DNA of 41,061 bases from JBGTLA01 sp041744375 (GCA_041744375.1 JBGTLA010000017.1:1-41061); one strand, 5' to 3'; positions 8,260 through 17,403 are shown, numbered from the stretch's first letter. The notes: generated by a model not told the origin, from the letters alone. Translations and numbers: made by a program.

Positions 8260-8317
8260 CGTCACCCATCCGGCTTCCGTGTTCGTCCGTATGAGTGACC
8301 CTCGAGAAAGGACGGAG

Positions 8318-8620
8318 ATGAGGGCACTGACAACGATGATCGTCGCAGCGCTCCTAGTGCTTATGGCGGCGGCACCCGCCTGGGCGACCCACGCCCACGT
8401 GCGGGCCACCGGTAACGGAGCATGCGTGATCCTGGGAGGCCAAGGTCACGAGGCGGAGGTCGAGCTCCCCTACGCCGACTCGTTCGACGAGGGGCGCAGA
8501 CACCCGTTGCACGTCAACGTCCACCTCGGCGAGCCAGGCTCACGTGATGGCGAAGCGGTGATCTGGGTGCTGGGATCAGCGGGCGACCTCGGCAACTGTG
8601 ACGGCTACGTCAACGACTGA
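8318..8620 (+). CDS. Small secreted protein, 100 aa
   Basis: ATG 8318 has a strong AAGGACGGAG just upstream, which decides the start over the in-frame GTG at 8279. Residues 1-23 form a signal peptide (MRALTTMIVAALLVLMAAAP followed by AWA), so the mature protein starts near THAHVRATGNG. The mature part has two Cys (ACVILGG and GNCDGYVND), which could form a disulfide, and a His-rich middle (HPLHVNVHLG). No family is recognised. It follows the ECF operon by 58 bp in the same direction and may be part of its output or its sensed ligand. Confidence 0.7.
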   Translation: MRALTTMIVAALLVLMAAAPAWATHAHVRATGNGACVILGGQGHEAEVELPYADSFDEGRRHPLHVNVHLGEPGSRDGEAVIWVLGSAGDLGNCDGYVND

Positions 8621-9078
8621 TCGCCTGCTGGAGATCAGTCCGCAGTGACGTCGTGAACACCAAGGGGTGAGGGCGCCATCGGGGTCGATGACGCCCTCAC
8701 CTCGAAACGGACACTTGAGCCGCCGATGATCGGCGCACCCGCCAGGTTCACACCGCCGACTTCGGAATCACGGCGGCCGAATACGAACGTCTCCGTGCCA
8801 TGCTGGCGAGCTGGTGGAGCACCCTTGGTCGGAGCCAAGGACGAGAGCCGCTTGACCACGACCTCGGTTTCGATCGGTACCCGCCAAGCGAGACTTCGAC
8901 GCAAAGCTGTCGGACCCATTGGCGCGGTGACACCGGTCTTGGTCCGCGTCTGGTCCGCGCGTGGTCCGCGAAACGATGAAAACTGTTGCACAGCAACGAG
9001 AGTCGACGAGCCTCGAAATCGCTTATGCCACAAGGGATATCGGCAGATTAGCCAACCGCCGTCAGGATACCCCCTGGT
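8621..9078 (+). other. Decayed DNA before a tRNA-Val-like fragment, with 11-bp-spaced repeats
   Basis: No intact gene. One + frame gives VHTADFGITAAEYERLRAML and ends RLVRAWSAKR at a TGA (8974-8976), possibly the decayed end of an integrase or other gene. Three copies of TGGTCCGCG start at 8940, 8951 and 8962, exactly 11 bp apart, about 113 bp before the tRNA-like anticodon loop. An antisense open frame over this stretch is a shadow. Confidence 0.4.
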
Positions 9079-9125
9079 CTTCCCGTACAAGGAAGAGGTC
9101 GGCGGTTCGAATCCGTCAACGCCCA
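9079..9125 (+). other. tRNA-Val(TAC)-like 3' fragment (candidate attachment site relic)
   Basis: The stretch folds as the 3' half of a tRNA. The anticodon stem is CTTCC/GGAAG (9079-9083 and 9091-9095) with loop CGTACAA, giving anticodon TAC. The T-stem is GGCGG/CCGTC around TTCGAAT (9106-9112), and the acceptor strand ends CGCCCA. The 5' half (acceptor strand and D-arm) is missing and the loop has G instead of U at position 33, so it is not a functional tRNA gene. A 3' tRNA fragment of this kind is what site-specific integration into tRNA-Val leaves behind. Confidence 0.6.
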
Positions 9126-9690
9126 CTCACCAACCCCCCATGTCAAAGGGGTTGGTGTTGCGCCTGGGAGAGTCCCGGCATGGACCCCGTAGTGGGCTGG
9201 GCCGCACCGGGGCCAGGGAGCGACTGAGGAGGAGTTGCCTCAACCGTTCTGACCACAGGGAGCCCTCAGCCGACCGGGTGGTGGTTTTCTGCGTGTTGGT
9301 CAACCGGCTGGCCCGGATGGAACAAGGACGCCGGAGGGGATCCGCCGCGCCGACTTCGTCATCGACGAGAGCGATCCGGGGGAGGTTTTCGTTTGCTCAG
9401 ACGCACCTGGCGAAGGCCGACCTCGATTTCGACCAGTGGCACCCGTGTATGAGCGGTCCGCCCTAGGAGGCCCATTCGGCGCTGCAAGAGATCGGAGTGC
9501 CAGGGGGTGTCATCTGCCATGAGTACAGACTTTCAGGACCCTGCGGCCCATCCCCCCGGTGACAGACTTGGTCCAACCCTGGTCCAAACGAGAACTATTC
9601 ACGGGCTGATTCCAAAACTGCGCATTGAACGGCAAACCCTTGTTAGCGCTGGCTTCTGGGCATTCCGCCTGGTTGCGGGCTTGCGCCCCA
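9126..9690 (+). other. Non-coding or decayed stretch before tRNA-Asn fragment A
   Basis: No recognisable intact gene. One short + frame around 9325-9450 (RRADFVIDESDPGEVFVCSD) has plausible protein composition but no start or family. Two copies of TGGTCCAA at 9569-9576 and 9580-9587 (11-bp period) lie 108 bp before the anticodon loop of the tRNA-Asn fragment, mirroring the arrangement before the tRNA-Val-like fragment. Confidence 0.4.
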
Positions 9691-9738
9691 GCGGACTGTT
9701 AATCCGTTGGTTGTGAGTTCGAGTCTCACCCCCGGAGC
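9691..9738 (+). repeat. tRNA-Asn(GTT) 3' half, copy A (att-like direct repeat)
   Basis: The anticodon stem GCGGA/TCCGT is complete around loop CTGTTAA (anticodon GTT). The T-arm is GTGAG-TTCGAGT-CTCAC and the acceptor strand CCCCGGAGC follows. The 5' half is absent. The 43 bases from the anticodon loop to the acceptor end (9696-9738) recur in the same orientation at 13085, 17404 and 36428. This is the segment tyrosine recombinases commonly use as att core. Confidence 0.85.
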
Positions 9739-9777
9739 TTTAAACCCCCAGGTCAGGGCACCTTTCGGTGTAGCTCG

Positions 9778-10943
9778 GTGACTTTCGCCGATGTCCTGGG
9801 CAGCACTGGGGCAACATTCGCCCTTGATAACCGCTCATCGAGTCGGTCCGCGAGTGCCTCAAGATCGTCGTCGATAGTAGCCCCCTACATGTTGGCTCTG
9901 GGTCTCATGGCGGGTCATGCCGGATGGTGTCGGCTTCGACACGTCCGGTCCCCGAAAACGATGCTGGTCCTCGATACGAATGCATGGGGCTGGATCATGG
10001 TCATGGCGGGCGTTCCTGTAGTCAGCGTTGCGATCCTGACGTTCCCCTTTGTGCTTGTGGTCCTGTTCTCAGGATGCGGTTGGCGGTTCGGGTTGCTTGC
10101 GGTGTCAGCCGGATGGTTCGCCGTCTCGGCATTCACCAGCGAGTTTGCGCCACTACACATCGGTCATGTCCTCGGCGTACTGCTCATGACCGGTGGACTG
10201 GCGGCGATGATCTCGCGAGTTCGAAGCTGGCTCGACCGACTCGACGCGGGACGATCCCAGATGCTGGGCACCGTGAGCCATGAACTCCGGAACAACCTTA
10301 CCGGCATGATTGGCCTGACAGACTTGGTCGGCACCCAGCCGGATATGACCTTCGACGAGGCCAAGGAACTCGTGGCCCTGACCCATCAGCAGGCAGTCGA
10401 TGCCAGCGAGATCGTCGAAGATCTGCTCACCGTCACCCGACTGCAGCGCTCAGCTTTGACGGTGACGATCGAGCCCATCAGCGTCAACGACCAAGTCGAG
10501 ACCACGGTGCGGCGATTCGCCGGAGAGGGCACGAGCCTGAAAGTCGAAAACCGGACTGACCTCCCTCCTGCCAATGCCGACGCGCTCAGGGTTCGCCAGA
10601 TCCTCCGCAACTTCGTATCGAATGCCGTCCGGTACGGCGGACCCTCGATACGCATCACAACCCGCATGGTCGACGGTCGCATCGAGATCGTCGTGGCTGA
10701 CGACGGCGACGGGGTGCCGCCAGCCGACGAGAAGCGATCTTCTTTCCGTACCGACGATCCACAACGTCGGCTCACGCCGCGTCGGTGGGCCTGGGACTGT
10801 GGGTCTCCCAACAACTGGCTGAGGCAATGGGAGGATCCCTCAAGTATCGCCGGGTGGACGGGTGGACCGAGTTCGAACTCAGACTCGAGGTTTGTTCAGG
10901 GCCGGACACTGCTGTGTCCCTACCGCAGCCTTTGGCTGCTTGA
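9778..10943 (+). pseudogene. Membrane-bound sensor histidine kinase, one frameshift
   Basis: Hydrophobic segments (VPVVSVAILTFPFVLVVLF, FGLLAVSAGWFAVSAF, HVLGVLLMTGGLAAMI) precede the HisKA box SHELRNNLTGMIG with the phospho-acceptor His. Next come the N-box RQILRNFVSNAVRYGG and the G1 box VVADDGDGVPP. Near 10730 the frame breaks; one base up the translation continues AIFFPYRRS, then SVGLGLWVSQQLAEAMGG (G2 box) and ends at TGA 10941-10943. A lost G in GAGGAAG explains it. Upstream of the first membrane segment the N-terminus looks degraded, so the true start is uncertain; it lies just after tRNA-Asn fragment A. No response regulator is adjacent. Confidence 0.78.
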
Positions 10944-11040
10944 CAGAATCGTCCAGGCTCCGTGCTCCCCAAATCGACAGGCCCGTCCCTTTTGGGATGG
11001 GAGTGGAGAACGATCCGCCCGCGACCTCCGATAGTCCCTA

Positions 11041-11373
11041 TTTAGCCGGGTTGATCGCTTCGTTGAAGTAGGTCGCGGCTGATCCCTCGAACAGGGCGCG
11101 CGGTCGCGTGTACACGTCGAGCATCGCCACCGTCTTATGGCCCGTCGTTCGCATCACCGCCGAGTCGGGTACCCCGCGCCGGTCACACTCGGACACGAAT
11201 CCAGCCCGCAACGAATGACCGGCCACCGTCGCTGGGTAGATCCCCACCACCTCGGCGCGTTCCTTCAGCACCGCCGCCACCGCTTCGCCGCTCAACCCGG
11301 CGCCCTTCGCGTTTCCCCACCGGTCCACCTGGCGCAGCAACGGCCCAGCACCGACCTCGCCTTGACTCTCATA
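11041..11373 (-). pseudogene. Tyrosine recombinase C-terminal fragment
   Basis: The frame opens at 11373 after a stop and gives 110 residues to the TAA/TAG at 11041. It carries the second half of an integrase catalytic domain: GHSLRAGFVSE (H-x-L-R box), a GHKTVAMLDVYTRP stretch with the conserved His and the nucleophile Tyr, and the family-typical tail LFEGSAATYF. The first catalytic Arg and the whole N-terminal half are missing; no start codon precedes it. It probably drove one of the integrations at the tRNA sites around it. The break point lies about 30 bp from the methyltransferase start. Confidence 0.8.
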
Positions 11374-11405
11374 TCAGGTGGAGCCATTCACGGGGAGCCG
11401 GCCAA

Positions 11406-12503
11406 GTGTGCGACACTCCCGACGTGGAGCAGGATCCTCGACCATCCCCCTTCGTTACTGACGAGGCTGCGTCCGCGCTCGAGGAGCGGCTCTGGACGTC
11501 GGTCCTTGGAGCCCTTGAGACCCTCACCGTTTACCTCGGTGACCGCCTCGGCTACTACCGCACGCTCTCTCGGGGGAACGGATCGTCGGCGGCCGAGCTT
11601 GCCTCGGCAACGGGCACCGATCCCCGCATGGCACGCGAGTGGCTGACCCAGCAGGTCGCCGCGGGCATCGTCATTAGGGATCGAGCGAGCGAGCCCGCGA
11701 TGTACCGCCTTCGTGAGGGTCACGCTGAGGTGCTCCTGAACCCGGATCGCGAGTGGTGGCCGACGGCTGCGACTCGCTTCGTCGCGACGCTCGACCTCGA
11801 AGCACTCGCGAGCGCCTTCGTGACCGGGACCGGACTCTCGTGGACCAGCTCCGGGCAGGGGGTCCTCGACCCATACATGGAACTCATGCGACCGAGCCTG
11901 CTCGACACCGTGCCGGCCTTGATCTCGCGGGTACCGGGCGTTGACGGACGGCTCGCCGGGCAGTCGCGGATCGCGGACCTCGGATGTCGGCACGGGTGGG
12001 GCGCGATAGGCTTGGCCAGACGCTACCCACGCGCCGATGTCGAGGGGTTCGATTCGGACGAACCCTCGCTCGCCGCAGCGCGCAGCAACGCGGAGCGGGA
12101 AGGTTGCGCGGACCGCGTGTCCTTCCACCGAGCCGAAGGTTTGCGGGTCCACGGCGCGGACCCGTTCGATGTGGTCTTCGCGTTCGAGGCCCTTCACCAC
12201 GCGCCCGATCCGGCAGCCTTCCTTCGAGCCGTGGCCGAACTCGCGGCCGAAGATGGCATCGCCGTCGTCATCGAACCGACGCCCGGTGACGTGCCCGCCG
12301 TTGGAGACGAGGGCCTGCGCACAGCCATGGCGATGAGCGTGCTGTGCTGCCTGCCCGACGCGATGGCCGGCGCGCATCGCGCGCCAACGGGAACGCTGAT
12401 CGAGCCCGAGCTCATGGCGGATCTTGCGGATTCATCAGGCCTTCGCGCGATCGACCTCGCCGCGACCGACGGCACCTGGAACGTCTACACGCTCGAACGA
12501 TGA
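11406..12503 (+). CDS. SAM-dependent methyltransferase with N-terminal winged helix
   Basis: 365 aa, GTG start at 11406. Residues about 20-110 form a winged-helix-like dimerisation domain (LGALETLTVYLGDRLGYYRT, SAAELASATGTDPRMAREWL). The Rossmann-type methyltransferase domain starts at about 180 with the SAM-binding loop IADLGCRHGWGAIGLARRYP, acidic motif II in VEGFDSDEPSL, and motif IV in FDVVFAFEALHHAPDP. The layout is that of Rv2258c-like small-molecule O- or N-methyltransferases. The substrate is unknown. It is flanked by an integrase remnant and an SLH-like remnant and is likely cargo of an integrated element. Confidence 0.85.
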   Translation: MCDTPDVEQDPRPSPFVTDEAASALEERLWTSVLGALETLTVYLGDRLGYYRTLSRGNGSSAAELASATGTDPRMAREWLTQQVAAGIVIRDRASEPAMYRLREGHAEVLLNPDREWWPTAATRFVATLDLEALASAFVTGTGLSWTSSGQGVLDPYMELMRPSLLDTVPALISRVPGVDGRLAGQSRIADLGCRHGWGAIGLARRYPRADVEGFDSDEPSLAAARSNAEREGCADRVSFHRAEGLRVHGADPFDVVFAFEALHHAPDPAAFLRAVAELAAEDGIAVVIEPTPGDVPAVGDEGLRTAMAMSVLCCLPDAMAGAHRAPTGTLIEPELMADLADSSGLRAIDLAATDGTWNVYTLER

Positions 12504-12644
12504 ATGGGGCGGGTCCGCGAGGCTTCCGGCCGGCTCCCCGGCCGCTCGGAGGATCCATGAGGTGAGGGATCGGCGGGTGCCCGTTCTCGGCGCGCGCTGC
12601 CGCGAGCGACTATCGAGCTCGTCCGGGAGGAATGCCTCGAGCGA

Positions 12645-12920
12645 GTGGCATTGTCCGACGTGGCATCACCAGCCGACCTCGAAGATGCCGCGATTCGCCA
12701 TTTAAACGCGCTGCAAGTGCCGGGCGGAGCGTTTCTGGTCCGAGCGTTGGGCTTGGCAGGGACGACGGTTGACTTTTTCACCGACGATGACGGGTCGGTG
12801 TTCGAGGGTGACATCAACGCCCTCGACGGGAACATCACCATCGTCACCGACGGCACCACCAGCTTCCAAGCGACAGGTGACGCCTCCGGGCGAACCGTCA
12901 CCCACTCCCTCGACGAGTGA
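12645..12920 (+). pseudogene. Remnant of an SLH-like repeat protein
   Basis: The open frame from GTG 12645 gives 91 residues. GAFLVRALGLAG followed by DFFTDDDGSVFEGDIN matches the repeat unit of the intact secreted protein at 28284 (AAFLVRALGLTASGESFADT, HVFEGDIRRL). Sequence before and after that unit does not match, and no signal peptide is present. It ends SFQATGDASGRTVTHSLDE. Most likely a fused or decayed fragment of an S-layer-homology-like gene; translation of this short product is possible but unproven. Confidence 0.55.
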
Positions 12921-12957
12921 GCCAGTTGGATTTCTTGGCATCTGGCCGATCGGCCTC

Positions 12958-12978
12958 GGGCAGCATCGGGGCAGCATC
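12958..12978. repeat. Two direct repeats with 11-bp period upstream of copy B
   Basis: GGGCAGCATC occurs at 12958-12967 and 12969-12978. Its last base is 106 bp before the anticodon loop of tRNA-Asn copy B. The same period and almost the same distance are seen for TGGTCCAA before copy A and TGGTCCGCG before the tRNA-Val-like fragment. Candidate recombinase arm-type binding sites. Confidence 0.5.
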
Positions 12979-13084
12979 CGACGAGAGAACCTGCAAGCCT
13001 CGGAAAGACACAGAAAGCCGCGAATCCCTTTCAGGCCAGCCGTTTCTGGTGGTTCCCCAGGTCAAGGCATTGCCGTCGAACGGT

Positions 13085-13127
13085 CTGTTAATCCGTTGGT
13101 TGTGAGTTCGAGTCTCACCTCCGGAGC
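13085..13127 (+). repeat. tRNA-Asn(GTT) 3' half, copy B (att-like direct repeat)
   Basis: Identical to copy A across the 43-base core except for C to T in the acceptor strand (CCTCCGG). The identity starts at the anticodon loop. The preceding bases (ACGGT) can still pair four of five positions of the anticodon stem. The D-arm and 5' acceptor strand are absent. Confidence 0.82.
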
Positions 13128-13129
13128 CT

Positions 13130-13523
13130 GACCGGGAGCGGAGCCTCGTCATCGAGGCGGAGCTCCTCGAACACGACATCACGGCCCTGGAGCGAGACGC
13201 CATCCGGCCTCACTGTGTGGGCATCTTCTCGTCGGCAGATGACATGGCCGTTAAAGACGAGGCGAACTGACTCAGCGAGGAGACGCTCCTCCGCCTGCTG
13301 GAGAGACTCGCCAGTGACCTCGCGGCGACTACATAGTGCGCAGGTGCATCGCTGCCACGTTCGCAGAGGTCAAGGCGTTCGACGACGCACTGAAAGGCGG
13401 TGTCCTCGATCGGGCCCTCGAACAGGCGCTCGACGTGATGGCCCCTACTTGCCGGAGGAGTACCGCGAGGCCTCGGCGCGGAATTCGGCGCCCAAGCCGG
13501 CACCGTTCAGGCGAGAAGGGTAG
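13130..13523 (+). pseudogene. Decayed gene of unknown function
   Basis: Directly after tRNA-Asn copy B a frame reads DRERSLVIEAELLEHDITAL and GIFSSADDMAVKDEAN to a TGA at 13268-13270. It continues in frame with LSEETLLRLLERLASDLAATT to a stop. A further piece, CIAATFAEVKAFDDALKGGV with RALEQALDVMAPYLPEEYRE, needs one frame change near 13440 and ends at 13523. The amino-acid composition is that of real helical protein, but no family is recognised. It is probably one or two genes degraded by stops and a frameshift. Bases 13524-13690 show nothing further. Confidence 0.4.
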
Positions 13524-13705
13524 CCTCAACCAGGACCGTGCACTTCCGGATGGACGGCGTTGCCCCGACGCCGACGGAGACACGCTGTTCGCCGAGATCT
13601 CCTACGGCGGAACGATGCATGGTCCGATGGGACCGAGGCGACCGACCGGTCGACCAGTAGACCACGTTCACCACGAAGGTGAGCGGTGTAAGAAGGGAAT
13701 CAGAG

Positions 13706-13984
13706 ATGATTGTCGCAGCGATCAACCACCACGTCGCCGACTATGACGCCTGGAAGGGGGTGTTCGACGAGTTCCCACCGTCAAGAGGTGGGGCACTGTT
13801 CCACCGCATCAACCGGGGCGTTGACGACGCCAACAACATCACTGTCGTCGCCGGCTTCGAGTCGGCCGAGGCCGCCCGCGCCTTCGTCGAGAATCCCGAC
13901 CTGAAGGAAGCAATGGGTCGCGCCGGGGTCACGGGCGCCCCACGCGTCGAACTCTACGAAGAGGTCGAGGCTATCCAGTACTGA
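13706..13984 (+). CDS. Small dimeric alpha/beta-barrel protein (ABM-like)
   Basis: 92 aa. The start at ATG 13706 has GAAGGGA just upstream, better than the in-frame GTG at 13679. It opens with a beta strand, then a helix in the family-typical form MIVAAINHHVADYDAWKGVF, a strand HRINRGVDDANNITVVAGFE, and the helix SAEAARAFVENPDLKEAMGR. This is the ferredoxin-like fold of the antibiotic biosynthesis monooxygenase/dimeric alpha-beta barrel group. A catalytic role cannot be assigned. It is convergent with the decayed serine hydrolase, whose stop overlaps its last codons. Confidence 0.72.
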   Translation: MIVAAINHHVADYDAWKGVFDEFPPSRGGALFHRINRGVDDANNITVVAGFESAEAARAFVENPDLKEAMGRAGVTGAPRVELYEEVEAIQY

Positions 13985-15190
13985 TCCCGAGCGCCGACCC
14001 ATTGTGTCCACGGGATGGAGGCCCGAAGACCATTCTGCCTTCACCACCAACCTCTTCGAACTCGTTCACGCCGGCTTGGGCCCAGCGTTGGTCGTCCACC
14101 CCGGGAGCCTGCGTGACGAGGGTGCCGCCGTCGGTTGTCACGGTCATGACTGAAAGCAGCTTGAACAGCTTCGACAGCGTGGTGGTTGAGACCCGATTGA
14201 CGCCATAGCTCCCAGCCAGTTGGTCGATCGATTCTCCGGAGGCCGTTACCGCCACGTCGGCATCCGCAACTGATTCAACTGGGGGAAGCGCGTGATCCAC
14301 GAAGCGAGTCCACAGTTCGTTCCGAGCCTCGACGGCGTCCTCATGGCTGTTGTATGAGACATAGAACCCAAGGTCCCGTTCTGGGATGAGAGCGAGCAGG
14401 CGTGGGCAGTATTGAGGTCGCCGGGGTGGCTGAGCACGCGGTGGCCGTTCTCATTGCTCTCCCAGAATCCGTGAGCGTTGCCAGGCAACCTCGGGTCGTG
14501 GGTGAACAACCGGCTGTGCATTTGGTCAAGCGTTGCCTCTTCGAGAAGACGACTGTCGCCGGATTGACCACCCGGCACATGCGCCAGCATGAACCGGCCC
14601 ATGTCAACACCGGTGGTGACAATTCCGCCGGCCGGCGCCAGCAGCGAATACTCGAACATCGCTTCGACGAGTCCCACTTCGCCAGCTACGTAAACCTTGG
14701 TGACGTCGCCCGCCAGAGCTTGGGGGATTGGCTGAGCGGCGGAGCTGCGGGTCATGGCCAGCGGCCGGAAGATGTTGTCGTCGATGTACTCGTCCCAACC
14801 AATCCCCGAGACCTCTGCGACCAGGTGTCCGGCGAGAGCGGTGCTGAAGTTGCTGTAGGAGGTGTACAAACCCGGCTCCCAAACTCGCTCTGGCATGAAG
14901 TCGATGAGGGCAGCTTCGAGATCAGGCAGTCCCTCGGAGCGGCGAGAGTACGCACCCACCTGCGGTTTGTCTTCGAAACCGGCGGTGTGGCTGAGTAGGT
15001 GCCACACCCGTACAGGCTCACCGAATGTGTCGGGGATCTGGAATGAAGTCAGGTAATCGTTGACGTCGGCGTCGAGATCTAGCCGGCCCTGCTCAACAAG
15101 CTGCATGACGGCCATCCACGTGAACAGCTTGGCAACCGAAGCGGTCGGAAGGTGTCGTTTGGGAACTGGCCGCCAGGGCACACGACAGTC
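13971..15190 (-). pseudogene. Serine hydrolase (class C beta-lactamase family), frameshifted and N-truncated
   Basis: On the minus strand the translation contains the nucleophile box TASVAKLFTW (S-x-x-K), the strand-helix LSHTAGFED, the YSN motif in YTSYSNFSTALAGHL, and a late HPGDL motif. This is the penicillin-binding-protein-like serine hydrolase fold. The N-terminal 50-60 residues before the Ser are missing, and a frame change lies right at DTFR/TASVAK (near 15160). A second frameshift after HPGDLNTAH (near 14395) moves to LLALIPERDLGFYVSYNSHE and a C-terminal domain ending at 13971. The product cannot be made intact as written. Confidence 0.8.
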
Positions 15191-15300
15191 TCCATCAAAC
15201 AGGGCGGATCATTCGGATCTTGGTGTCGAGTCGAGGTTGTCGGTGATCGTGATGAAGAAGCCACCCCTCACCTGAGCAAGACACCTGCTACACACCCACC

Positions 15301-16656
15301 ATGAGCACAGTGGGACTCGACGCTGGAAAGGTCTCAGAGGTGAGGGCCCGCGAGGATCTTCGCTTCGCGGAGCTTCACACACGCTCAGCCGAGATGCGGC
15401 ACCGCGCCGAGGCGGTGATGCCCAACGGGGTACCGATGGCCTGGTTCGCCACTGCATACCATCACGTCCCGGTGTGGGTGGCCGAGGCCAATGGATCTCG
15501 GGTTCGAGACATCGACGGTAACGAGTACGCCGACTTCAACATCGCCGACATGTCAATGTTCACAGGCTACGCACCCGGACCGGTGGTGGAAGCTGTTGCC
15601 GGTCGTATGGCCGCCGGGTCACAGTTCCTGCTCCCAAGCGAGGACTCGATCTGGGTTGCCGAAGAACTGGCCCGGCGCTACGGATTGCCCCAATGGCAGT
15701 TCACTCTCTCTGCCACATCGGCCAACGTCGAGGCGATCAGGGTCGCTCGGGTCGTCACCGGTCGGGACAAGGTGCTCTTCTTCGCCGGCAAGTACCACGG
15801 ACACTTTGACGAAGGTCTCTTCGACCTTCACGAGGGCGTGCTGGGTGCAGAGGAGTCAGGTTTGCCTAAGAACGCCGCCGCCAACGTCGTAGTCGTGGAG
15901 TTCAACGATGCCGAGGCACTGCGCTCGGCACTCGAGCCGCGAGAGGTAGCGATAGTCGTCACTGAGCCAGCTCTCACCAATCTTGTCGGACTCTTGCTAC
16001 CTGAGCCCGGCTTCCACGAGACCCTTCGCTCGATCACGCGCCAAACCGGAACACTGTTGGCCTACGACGAGACCCACACCCACGTCGTCAGCCCTGGTGG
16101 GCTGACCTCGTTGTGGAAGCTCGATCCCGACGTCGTGACAGTGGGCAAGTCGATTGCCGGTGGCGTGCCCCTAGGGGCCTACGGAATGACCGACCACGTC
16201 GCAGAAACCCTGCGCGCGCCCATGCGGCCCGGGGCCAGGCTTCCTACGGTCGCAACAGGTGGAACGCTGTTCGCCAATCCACTGTCTATGGCGGCCGCAA
16301 GAGCGACCCTGGAGCAGGTTCTCACCCCTGAGGCTTACGCCCGTTCCTCTGCATTGGGTGAGGAACTGGCCGATGGCATAGAATCGATCATCCGGCGGTC
16401 CGGGCTCCCTTGGACCACGCAGCGTTTCGGGCCCCGTTCCGGATACACCTTTGCGCCGGAGCCGCCCCGCAACGCCAGCCAGGCGTGGGAGATTCTCGAT
16501 GCGCCGCTCCGCAATCTGATCCGCACATATCTCGCCAACCGCGGCGTTTGGGAGGCGATCGTTGGTGCGGGACCGACGTGCTCGGTCGCCACGGAATCAA
16601 TCGACGTCGATGCGTACCTGCACGCATTCGATGGGTTCTTGCGAGACATTATCTAG
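15301..16656 (+). CDS. Class III PLP-dependent aminotransferase (glutamate-1-semialdehyde aminomutase-like)
   Basis: 451 aa from ATG 15301; no clear Shine-Dalgarno. Features of fold-type I class III enzymes are present. ANGSRVRDIDGNEYADFNIA lies near residues 65-84, and the cofactor-stacking region is ATSANVEAIRVARVVTGRDK with KYHGHFD. The Asp that binds the pyridine nitrogen is in AYDETHTHV. The Schiff-base Lys is in TVGKSIAGGVPLGAYG (about residue 283). The HemL-like order and spacing are kept, but YDETHTH replaces the usual DEVxTG stretch, so it is probably an aminotransferase or aminomutase on another substrate rather than the haem enzyme. It is intact while both neighbours are decayed. 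Confidence 0.87.
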   Translation: MSTVGLDAGKVSEVRAREDLRFAELHTRSAEMRHRAEAVMPNGVPMAWFATAYHHVPVWVAEANGSRVRDIDGNEYADFNIADMSMFTGYAPGPVVEAVAGRMAAGSQFLLPSEDSIWVAEELARRYGLPQWQFTLSATSANVEAIRVARVVTGRDKVLFFAGKYHGHFDEGLFDLHEGVLGAEESGLPKNAAANVVVVEFNDAEALRSALEPREVAIVVTEPALTNLVGLLLPEPGFHETLRSITRQTGTLLAYDETHTHVVSPGGLTSLWKLDPDVVTVGKSIAGGVPLGAYGMTDHVAETLRAPMRPGARLPTVATGGTLFANPLSMAAARATLEQVLTPEAYARSSALGEELADGIESIIRRSGLPWTTQRFGPRSGYTFAPEPPRNASQAWEILDAPLRNLIRTYLANRGVWEAIVGAGPTCSVATESIDVDAYLHAFDGFLRDII

Positions 16657-16731
16657 CCCTGTGGACGCCATCCATCCCCTGGCGGCAAGGACGACGGTCA
16701 GGAGTAGATGTCACCCGACAGGATCGCCGGT

Positions 16732-16986
16732 TCACTTCGCCCGCCCTTCTGAATCGCCCCGGATTTCCTGGAGGCTCTCGTGTGCCCTGGGTTTCGCGCG
16801 GTCAGCTTGCTTGATCGCGGGCGGTGGTGTCGGCGTGACGGAGTCGTACTCGATGGGGCTGAGCATCCCGAGCGACGAGTGCCGCCGTTTGCGGTTGTGG
16901 AAGATCTCGACGGCCTCGAACCTGAAGACGACCGCCGGCCGGACCGAGAAGCAGCCAAGGATGCCGCCAACCGTCTGGGGAGCCAT
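16732..16986 (-). pseudogene. IS3-family transposase C-terminal remnant
   Basis: The minus-strand frame contains FRFEAVEIFHNRKRRHSSLG followed by MLSPIEYDSV, the signature end of the IS3 OrfB (DDE integrase core), including the terminal catalytic-region Glu context and the RRHSxLG motif. The rest of the DDE domain and OrfA are missing; upstream the reading frame is lost within about 30 codons. No clean terminal inverted repeats or target duplication were found by eye. Confidence 0.75.
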
Positions 16987-17110
16987 TGACCGGGGAATCG
17001 TCGTGGCGAAGGAGGCGTGGATCCGTCACGGCAGGAGCCAACCGACCAGCCCACGGCGAGCGGAGAGGAGTGAGCCGGATCTGATGCTCTGACGGTCAGG
17101 CATCACTCGC

Positions 17111-17125
17111 CGGGCTCATAACCCG
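17111..17125 (+). other. tRNA-Met-like anticodon arm fragment
   Basis: CGGGCTCATAACCCG forms a 4-bp stem with a seven-base CTCATAA loop, anticodon CAT, preceded by CTCGC as in initiator tRNA-Met. The T-arm expected downstream is not recognisable, though CCCCACCA occurs at about 17141-17148. It may be a third kind of tRNA relic from integration. The short length means chance cannot be excluded. Confidence 0.3.
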
Positions 17126-17403
17126 AAAGGCGTCGATCGTCTCCCCACCAAGTCTCTTACGCTCAAACGGATCGACCCGGCCACCGGTCTTGGAGAGAAA
17201 TACTCTGGAACACGAGCGGATGGCCGGCGTTTCGTCTCGATCTCGGTGGGTTGCTAGAGCTGCAGACCGTGGGACGATCCTCGAGAGCCGAGGTCGCCGA
17301 GGAGGTCAAAGGCTCAAACGCGCCTATGAGCAGATAACAACTCCGATTCGTGAACTGCTGACCTGGGGAACAGTGCGGTAGCACACCGCCAGATCACCCC
17401 TAA

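Noticed and set aside
8635..9126. Minus-strand open frame starting MGVDGFEPPTSSLYG
   Set aside because: This start is the well-known antisense translation of a tRNA T-arm and acceptor end; the frame has no family and runs over the att-like region.
9507..9716. Plus-strand frames ending GLLIRWL (also at 12917-13105)
   Set aside because: The shared C-terminus is just the translated tRNA-Asn anticodon region; not proteins.
11388..12377. 329-codon minus-strand frame opposite the methyltransferase
   Set aside because: The plus strand carries clear SAM-binding motifs; the minus frame has none.
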